In this document: one piece after another, positions 21,459 through 26,219 of the stretch
How the letters are laid out: every line of letters begins with the position of its first letter
Position numbering within the stretch: the first letter of the stretch is position 1
IMG/VR virus record: IMGVR_UViG_3300047495_000056
Span: 1 to 26,219 of that record
Direction: 5' to 3' (one strand)
From: a virus
Length of the DNA stretch: 26,219 nt
Translations under genes and position numbers: made by a program
The notes under the pieces: model-generated
Seen by the model: only the letters and a program-made list of their open reading frames with translations
Databases searched by the model: none
Told to the model about the DNA's origin: nothing

Positions 21459-21528
21459 ATTGCCGTCCAGAGGTGATGTTTGCACCTTGCCTAAGGTGCT
21501 GCGCGCTAAAATCCTGCAAAATGACGGG

Positions 21529-21852
21529 GTGAAAAACCCACGAAAACCAGCGGCAAATCATCTCCGCGCTTGGAGGGAATATCGCCGTTTGACTCAAGCC
21601 GATCTAGCGGAGGCCGTAGGAACGTCGGACGCTGTAATCAGCCTGATAGAAGCCGGAGCAAGGGGGCTCTCCGACAAGTGGCTGCGCCGACTTGCTCCAG
21701 CCCTGAACACGACGCCAGGCCACCTATTGGATCATGACCCAAATGAGGTTTCTGTCGAGATCCTCGACATTTGGGCGACTGTACCAGCTGAAAGTCGCGG
21801 CCACGCTCTTGAGGTGTTGAGGACGTTCGTCAAGACGGGAACGAACGACTAA
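21529..21852 (+). CDS. XRE-family phage repressor (CI-like, short form)
   Basis: This 107-residue protein from the GTG at 21529 has a canonical HTH: HLRAWREYRRLTQADLAEAVGTSDAVISLIEAGARGLSDKWLRRLAPALN (about residues 11-60). A short helical C-terminal region (VSVEILDIWATVPAESRGHALEVLRTFV) follows, probably for dimerisation. No S24/LexA peptidase domain exists, so induction is not by RecA-stimulated self-cleavage. It is divergent from the cro-like gene with the dyad operators between them. Upstream in-frame codons to 21433 run through the operators and are not likely to be coding. Confidence 0.8.
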   Translation: MKNPRKPAANHLRAWREYRRLTQADLAEAVGTSDAVISLIEAGARGLSDKWLRRLAPALNTTPGHLLDHDPNEVSVEILDIWATVPAESRGHALEVLRTFVKTGTND

Positions 21853-21860
21853 ACGACTAT

Positions 21861-22163
21861 CTAATAACGACTTACCCGTTCGTGGGTGATCCCCATGCAT
21901 AGGCCATTCTCGAATAACATCGCGATATGGTAAGTTTGTCGCCCTCCTATGCCACTAATCCATTGCAAAACCTCGCTATTCGACGAGATAGCGCTCACTG
22001 AATTTGGGGCGCCAAGCTTGCTGACGATTTCTGCACGCGTCCTCCCGGATACAACGCCGAGTTCCCTTACCCTACTCATTTGGGTTTGAACGGCCTGCTG
22101 TCGTGACATTGCGGTGATCACGCCAATGACGGCAAATATGAGGATTACGAGCAAGAATATCAT
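21861..22163 (-). CDS. Membrane-anchored BamE/SmpA-like small protein
   Basis: This 100-residue protein has an N-terminal membrane anchor (MIFLLVILIFAVIGVITAM, no Cys for lipidation) followed by a domain with the BamE/OmlA pattern: SGRTRAEIVSKLGAPNSV (39-56), LQWIS (66-70) and YHIAMLFENGLCMGI (78-92). In bacteria this fold sits at the outer-membrane assembly complex or in other periplasmic proteins. Encoded between the repressor and the second operator site, it is likely expressed in the lysogen and could alter phage entry. GC in 22081-22200 is 58 of 120, low for the window. Confidence 0.7.
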   Translation of the reverse strand: MIFLLVILIFAVIGVITAMSRQQAVQTQMSRVRELGVVSGRTRAEIVSKLGAPNSVSAISSNSEVLQWISGIGGRQTYHIAMLFENGLCMGITHERVSRY

Positions 22164-22260
22164 TTGCTGCCCCTGAAATTGCTTCCTTTCAGGTTGCCAA
22201 GAACCTTATGACACGTCTAGGGGCGCTATCTCTCGGCTCGGAATCCTCCAACGCAGATGA

Positions 22261-22309
22261 TTTGCAAATTGCAAATATTCGCTTGACTGCACACTTTGCA
22301 ATTTGCAAG
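22261..22309. promoter_or_regulatory. Second operator pair and early promoter for the plus operon
   Basis: TTTGCAAATTGCAAA (22261-22275) is a perfect dyad and TTTGCAATTTGCAAG (22295-22309) differs at one base; both match the operators at 21428-21458. A TTGACT box (22283-22288) lies between them as a -35 candidate; no good -10 box is visible. On the minus strand TTGCAA, 17 bases, ATATTT could serve the BamE-like gene. The site is 27 bases upstream of the first gene of the plus operon, so one repressor can control both early operons. Confidence 0.75.
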
Positions 22310-22335
22310 GTTTGTAGGGAAACCGGAGATGCACC

Positions 22336-22845
22336 GTGTCCGATCAAACCACGCCACCCACCATAGAAGCCGTAATCCGCTCGCCCATAGGCGAGGTCCG
22401 CGTCTGGATCGACGCCGAGGGGGCGCCGCGAACCTCCATCGTGTGCGAATATATGTCGGGGCGCGAGGCGTTCGACGCCGGTCAACAGATGGCCGCCGTC
22501 ATGGAGCTGGCGTCCAATGCGGTTCGCGGGCTGGTGGGCCGCGCCCAGCCCTTCAGCGCGCCGCTGAGCGCGCCGCCGCTCGGCATCGCGCGTTGGGTGG
22601 ACGAACGCTGTGTTATGGACCGCACGGCGCGCGTGCAGAGCATTACCCTGTACGAAGACTACGCCGCCTGGGCCGAAGGCCAGTCAGGCCGACCCTTGAC
22701 CATGCGGGGTTTCGCCGACGCCTTGTCGGAAAGCCGCTTCCCCATCGCCGGCAAGGATCGCTACGGGCGAAAGCTTCGATCCGGGTTGCGCCTCAAGCCG
22801 GCGCACGACGGCGAAGCGCGGCCGGTTCTTCGCGTGGCGGGCTGA
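22336..22845 (+). CDS. Stand-alone D5-type C-terminal winged-helix protein, first gene of plus operon
   Basis: This 169-residue protein starts with GTG, with GGAG about 8 bases upstream. Residues about 84-154 (WVDERC ... LYEDYAAWAEGQ ... MRGFADAL ... GKDRYGRKLRSGLRLK) align clearly with the C-terminal domain of the helicase at 11983-13596 (WLSERC ... LYSDFKIWCEGQ ... AKAFGDAM ... GKDRRGCKYRGPIRLK). The first 80 residues form a beta-rich domain (EVRVWIDAEGAPRTSIVCEYM) of unknown kind. No ATPase is present. The domain is probably DNA-binding, so this could regulate or load the helicase at the origin. Confidence 0.8.
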   Translation: MSDQTTPPTIEAVIRSPIGEVRVWIDAEGAPRTSIVCEYMSGREAFDAGQQMAAVMELASNAVRGLVGRAQPFSAPLSAPPLGIARWVDERCVMDRTARVQSITLYEDYAAWAEGQSGRPLTMRGFADALSESRFPIAGKDRYGRKLRSGLRLKPAHDGEARPVLRVAG

Positions 22846-22851
22846 ACGACC

Positions 22852-23208
22852 ATGCGCAGCCCAGCTCTTCCCGGCGATCCCTCCACGCCCAAGTGCGAGG
22901 TCGGCTTTGTCATCGACACGCTGGTCGATGCGATCCTCGATGCGCCCGATCCGACGCGGCTGACGACGGGCTGTCGCCCCCACTTCGGTGGCGGCCAGCT
23001 TTGCACGCCTGTGGTGCTGGTCCGCCTGAACCAGGCGCAATGGGAACTCAGCATTCCCACCTGGGCGCGGGCCTGCGGCGAGCTGGCCATGCGGTCGCGG
23101 CATCGTCTCAACCATCCGGGCCTCGGCGCTGCCATGCAGACCCTGCTGGACGCGGGCATGCCGGCCCTGCGGCAGGCCAGCGCCTTCGACATCCGGGGCG
23201 CGCAATGA
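22852..23208 (+). CDS. Small protein of the plus operon, unknown
   Basis: This 118-residue protein (start MRSPALPGDPSTPKCEVG) lies 6 bases after the previous stop and overlaps the next gene (ATGA). It has a helix (FVIDTLVDAILDAPDP), strands (CTPVVLVRLNQAQWELSIP) and a C-terminal helix (GLGAAMQTLLDAGMPALRQA). No family is recognised. Its place between the two D5-type winged-helix proteins suggests the same task, but no motif supports a function. Confidence 0.7.
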   Translation: MRSPALPGDPSTPKCEVGFVIDTLVDAILDAPDPTRLTTGCRPHFGGGQLCTPVVLVRLNQAQWELSIPTWARACGELAMRSRHRLNHPGLGAAMQTLLDAGMPALRQASAFDIRGAQ

Positions 23209-23627
23209 TGTTGAAGCGCCCAACCTTTCAGACCTGGCTCGACCGATGCACGTGTTCCGAGCCCTTGGCGACAGCGACCCTTTGGGAGCTGTACGCTCAC
23301 TACAGGCTGTATTGTCAGCAGGCCTGGCGGCCAAGCCCACCCATGCCTTTGCGCATGTTCCGATACGCGCTGGCGGACTGCGCTTTACTCGGCTTTGGCG
23401 ACGGTCTGGACCGCCGCTATTGGATCAAGCTCAAGGCTCTTCGGGCTCCAGGGCTTGTTCGCTCAATCCTATGGTCTGCAAGACGACGCCGAGATCGGAG
23501 GCTGTCTCTGCGTCGTGCTGAACGGCTGAGACAGATTTTCGCAGACCAGCTGCAGTCAGCGGACCGAGGCCAAAACGTCTCTCTGCTTGGGGATACCGAT
23601 CAGGAGTCGCGCCATGCGCATCTTTGA
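23205..23627 (+). CDS. Second stand-alone D5-like winged-helix protein
   Basis: This 140-residue protein starts MMLKRPTFQTWLDRCTC. Residues about 8-79 (FQTWLDRC ... LWELYAHYRLYC ... MPLRMFRYALAD ... DRRYWIKLKAL) show the same order of conserved positions as the helicase C-terminal domain and the protein at 22336. The remaining C-terminal part is a basic helix (SARRRRDRRLSLRRAERLRQIFADQL). Similarity is lower than that of the 169-residue protein, so this is a more distant member. It overlaps the upstream gene (ATGA) and the next gene by 14 bases. The much longer frame in which it lies, from 22296, is not real upstream of 23205. Confidence 0.72.
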   Translation: MMLKRPTFQTWLDRCTCSEPLATATLWELYAHYRLYCQQAWRPSPPMPLRMFRYALADCALLGFGDGLDRRYWIKLKALRAPGLVRSILWSARRRRDRRLSLRRAERLRQIFADQLQSADRGQNVSLLGDTDQESRHAHL

Positions 23628-23976
23628 TCAGGCGGCGCCCAGCACCATCGTCGTGCATCTCACCCCCTACGCGCCGCGGTGTCTGCACCTGCCGGTGGAT
23701 AACCCCAAGCGCTGGCGCACCTTCTACGGTCGCCCACCCGAAGCCGTCATGCGCGCGACGCTCGCACGGCTGGAACGCGCGGCGAAGGATGTCCGCGTTC
23801 GCACCGACGATCCGCCCATCGACGATATCGACCTGATCGCCGCGGTTGAAGATCTGGGCGACGTCCCCGTGGCCACGATCTGCAGCGGCGTCACGGCCGC
23901 CGAAGTCACCGCCATCCTGAAACGCCTGGCCGAACAGGACTGGCGACCCGCAACCCTTCTGAAAAGCGCCGCCTGA
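23614..23976 (+). CDS. Small protein before the ParB-like gene, unknown
   Basis: This 120-residue protein (start MRIFDQAAPSTIVVHLTPYAPRC) has AGGAG 7 bases before the ATG at 23614, clearly better than the upstream in-frame start at 23587. Motifs include HLPVDNPKRWRTFYGRPPEAVMRATLARLERAA and a C-terminal helix-turn-helix-like part (VATICSGVTAAEVTAILKRLAEQDW). Its stop overlaps the start of the ParB-like gene (ATGA). It may be a DNA-binding partner, but no family is recognised. Confidence 0.72.
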   Translation: MRIFDQAAPSTIVVHLTPYAPRCLHLPVDNPKRWRTFYGRPPEAVMRATLARLERAAKDVRVRTDDPPIDDIDLIAAVEDLGDVPVATICSGVTAAEVTAILKRLAEQDWRPATLLKSAA

Positions 23977-25853
23977 TGAACGCGATCTCTCCCGCCTTGA
24001 GCGCCGCCCGCGCCTTCCCCCACGCCGAGCTTTTGCGCCGCATCGCGTCGGCGGAGCCGATCGAGACGATCGATGCCTTGGCCCGCGATCTTGGCCGCGA
24101 TCCGTCCAACCTGCGCAAGACGCTGAAGGCGCTCGAAGACGATGGACTGATCACGCGCGAGCATGGCGGACCTAATGGCGCTGGACGGACGCTGTCTGAA
24201 CTCGGGACCCGGGTGTTCGACGCTTTGGAAGTTGTCGAGGGTCAGGCGGAGGTCGGCAGCGGCATTCTCTATCTTCGGCATGACCAGCTCGCCGACAGCA
24301 TCGCGGCGACGGGCCAGATCATTGTTCCGCTACTCGTGTTCCCGCCCAGCGAGGATGGGCGCCGCTTCATCGCCGCCGGCGAGCGTCGCTGGCGCGCGGT
24401 TGAGATGCTGATCGCCGATGGACGCTGGGTTCCGGGCCGCCTGATCGGCTGCATCCAATGCAAACAGGATGACAAACAGGCCTTCCTGATCGGCCTGATC
24501 GAGAACGGCCAGCGCGAAGACCTGAACCCTTTCGAGCAGGCGCAGGGCTATGTCGATCTTATGGAGGCGACCGGCTGGAGCGCGCGTCAGGCCGCGTTTG
24601 AGACAGGCAAGTCGCCGCGCGTGGTGCAGGAGGGCGTCAAGGTTGTGCGCGAGGCCGCGCCCGAAGCCATCGCGCGCTTCAAGGCCGGTGAGATCACTTG
24701 GGAAGCGCTGCGTAACACCGTTCGCCAGCGCCAGGCGCCGGAACAGGAGTTGGCGTCAAGCCTCGCGCGGAGCGGCGCGGCTGTCGTCGCCGGCGGCGGC
24801 GTGCAAACCGATATTGAAGATATTGCGCCGACGCATCAGCCGCCGGTCGCCCAAGACGATCCGCTGGTCTGGCGCGGCATCCGGTTCGGAAATCTCACCC
24901 AGCTCAACGAGGCCAAGCGCATCGCCGCCGGCGACTCGGGCGCGACCTACGCTTCGGCGCCGCCAGCGCAACCCAAACCTGCTGAGCCGCCCAGAGCGGA
25001 ACCCGGAGAGGTCGCCGTCGATCGGCTGTCTCGCAATGCGCGCCTGGCCTTGGTTGAGCTGGCGCACAAGATCCAGACTCAGCCCGTCACGCCCGAAGGC
25101 CGCGCCTATCTGGGCGCCAGGATCGGCGAAGTCTGGCTGCACAACGAAGGCGTCGAGTTGCAGCGAGAGCGCCTCGTCACCTGGGTCAACGCGCCGGGTT
25201 CGGCTGGATGGTTAGGCTGTCTGACGGACGCCGGGCGGGAACGCCTGTCGAGCATGGGTTTGTGGCGCGACAGCCCTGAAAACATCGTCATCGGGGGCAT
25301 CGACCTTGAGATCGAGCGGACAACGGGCGGCGCGCCGGGCTGGATCGGTCCGGGCTATGTCACCCCTTGGCTCAATGTCGCCGAGGCCGCCGCCGCGCCT
25401 TTAATGCCCACGCCGCCCGCTGTGGAAGTTCAGGAAGGCGCCGATGAAGACGTCCAGGCGGCCGATGACGCGGCGACCCTCGAAGATGTGGTCACCTTCG
25501 AAACCGCCGCCGAAACCGAGATCATGGCCGGATCGCGGGCGACGACGATCTACGGACAGCAGCGCCAGGCGTTCGGCGTGCTCTTTGAGCGCCTGGGCGT
25601 CTCGCTCCCGCTACGCGCGGATACCGGCGACAACGCCGGCGCCATCTTCGACAGCAATTTCGAAGAAATCCTGACCATAGACGTCAACCGCGAAAACTCA
25701 GACGCGCGCGCCGAGGCCATCGCCAGACTGGTTGTGCTCGCCGTCCACATCGCCGCGGGGATCGAGATCAAGGCCAGCTCCCAGCCATCCGACGACGACG
25801 CCTCGGTCGTCGATCACATCCGCGCCCACCACGACGCCGACGCGGACGCCTGA
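23976..25853 (+). CDS. ParB-like protein with N-terminal winged helix
   Basis: This 625-residue protein has an N-terminal winged helix (about residues 15-80, TIDALARDLGRDPSNLRKTLKALEDDGLITRE), then the ParB/Srx CTPase core: DQLADSIAATGQIIVPLLVF, GERRWRA (135-141) and ENGQREDLNPFEQA (176-189), and a ParB-type HTH (GWSARQAAFETGKSPRVVQEGVKV). The C-terminal 380 residues hold a segment (DRLSRNARLALVELAHKIQT ...) and an acidic tail of unknown role. ParB proteins clamp DNA from a centromere-like site and slide; no ParA is visible. It might act in plasmid-like prophage partition or as a KorB-like regulator. Confidence 0.85.
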   Translation: MNAISPALSAARAFPHAELLRRIASAEPIETIDALARDLGRDPSNLRKTLKALEDDGLITREHGGPNGAGRTLSELGTRVFDALEVVEGQAEVGSGILYLRHDQLADSIAATGQIIVPLLVFPPSEDGRRFIAAGERRWRAVEMLIADGRWVPGRLIGCIQCKQDDKQAFLIGLIENGQREDLNPFEQAQGYVDLMEATGWSARQAAFETGKSPRVVQEGVKVVREAAPEAIARFKAGEITWEALRNTVRQRQAPEQELASSLARSGAAVVAGGGVQTDIEDIAPTHQPPVAQDDPLVWRGIRFGNLTQLNEAKRIAAGDSGATYASAPPAQPKPAEPPRAEPGEVAVDRLSRNARLALVELAHKIQTQPVTPEGRAYLGARIGEVWLHNEGVELQRERLVTWVNAPGSAGWLGCLTDAGRERLSSMGLWRDSPENIVIGGIDLEIERTTGGAPGWIGPGYVTPWLNVAEAAAAPLMPTPPAVEVQEGADEDVQAADDAATLEDVVTFETAAETEIMAGSRATTIYGQQRQAFGVLFERLGVSLPLRADTGDNAGAIFDSNFEEILTIDVNRENSDARAEAIARLVVLAVHIAAGIEIKASSQPSDDDASVVDHIRAHHDADADA

Positions 25854-25855
25854 TC

Positions 25856-26219
25856 ATGCGCCCGTATTACAGCGCCGACCTCAACCGCATCTTCCAACAT
25901 GCCCGGAGACCCCGCATGCCTGCCCAACCCTTCGCGCTGCTCGACGCTCACCCTGTGTCGGACAAGCCCAAGACCTTTCAGACGATCGATGCGCTGGCCG
26001 CGCGCATCCACAAGCTCCGCCGCGACGCCGCGCTCAATCTGTCCGACTTCGACCTCACGTTTCGCGGCGAGATCACGCCCCGTCGCGCCGTGGCCATCCA
26101 CACCCAAGGTGACGACGGCGCGCCGGCCGGCTTCCTCGGCTACGCCTGGATCGGCGGCGCGGGCTGGCGAACCCTGCAGGCGGCGCTCTACGCCCAGCAG
26201 CCGAACCCCGCCGAGCGGG
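25856..26219 (+). CDS. Protein after the ParB-like gene, unknown (cut by window edge)
   Basis: The frame opens with ATG two bases after the ParB-like stop and continues for 121 codons to the window end without a stop. It begins MRPYYSADLNRIFQHARRPRM; a second ATG at residue 21 (MPAQPFALLDAHPV) could also serve. The sequence FQTIDALAARIHKLRRDAALNLSDFDLTFRGEITPRRA has no clear family. It is probably co-transcribed with the ParB-like gene. Confidence 0.65.
   Translation, partial: MRPYYSADLNRIFQHARRPRMPAQPFALLDAHPVSDKPKTFQTIDALAARIHKLRRDAALNLSDFDLTFRGEITPRRAVAIHTQGDDGAPAGFLGYAWIGGAGWRTLQAALYAQQPNPAER

Noticed and set aside
22296-23204. A 443-codon open frame across the start of the plus operon
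   Set aside because: Only the part from 23205 reads like a protein and has its own start and overlap. Upstream, the frame crosses the genes at 22336 and 22852, which have good ribosome sites and domains, and its product is Arg/Gly-rich noise.

Overview
The window is part of a lambda-like (siphovirus-type, cos-packaging) temperate phage or prophage of an alphaproteobacterium. GC is high (about 70% in a sampled stretch of the primase gene). Genes are packed with ATGA, GTGA or TGATG junctions, and protein styles (DUF6441-like protein, prim-pol plus D5 helicase, short XRE repressor, ParB-like protein) suggest a Caulobacterales or related host. The host assignment is inference; no host gene is visible. 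No integrase, lysis gene, tRNA, insertion sequence or CRISPR array was found.

Positions 1-10777 (minus strand) hold the packaging and head/tail genes in the lambda order, read right to left: terminase small subunit, GpA-type large subunit, gpW-like protein, portal, S49 capsid protease with a nested scaffold start, decoration protein, major capsid protein, head-tail joining protein, DUF6441-like protein, a tail-terminator candidate, a small protein and the start of a tail tube gene. A strong hairpin terminator lies just after the major capsid gene. Positions 10778-11122 are non-coding and carry a cosN candidate, a CTATGC repeat cluster beside the small terminase gene, and a hairpin closed by a GAAA loop. 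Upstream lies a NusG/RfaH-family gene, well placed to act as late antiterminator, followed by a 300-base non-coding stretch with ten copies of CGTCCG/CGGACG.

Positions 11983-21434 (minus strand) form the early operon: cro-like regulator, small unknown genes, a C5 cytosine methyltransferase, an ASCH-domain protein, an N6-adenine methyltransferase, a prim-pol primase and an SF3/D5 helicase. Two low-GC plus-strand genes interrupt it and look like morons.

Positions 21428-22335 are the immunity region: a short XRE repressor on the plus strand, a membrane-anchored BamE-like protein on the minus strand, and two pairs of the same dyad operator (TTTGC-N5-GCAAA), one pair at the cro/repressor junction and one at the start of the plus-strand operon. 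Positions 22336-26219 are a second early operon on the plus strand. It includes two small proteins resembling the C-terminal winged-helix domain of the phage's own helicase, and a 625-residue ParB-like protein with an added N-terminal winged helix.

Likely logic: the repressor shuts both early operons through shared operators. After induction the minus operon makes replication and DNA-modification proteins and then the NusG paralog, which would let polymerase read through the structural operon. The system most worth checking is this NusG paralog with its leader hairpin and internal terminator, followed by the family of three D5 C-terminal domains.
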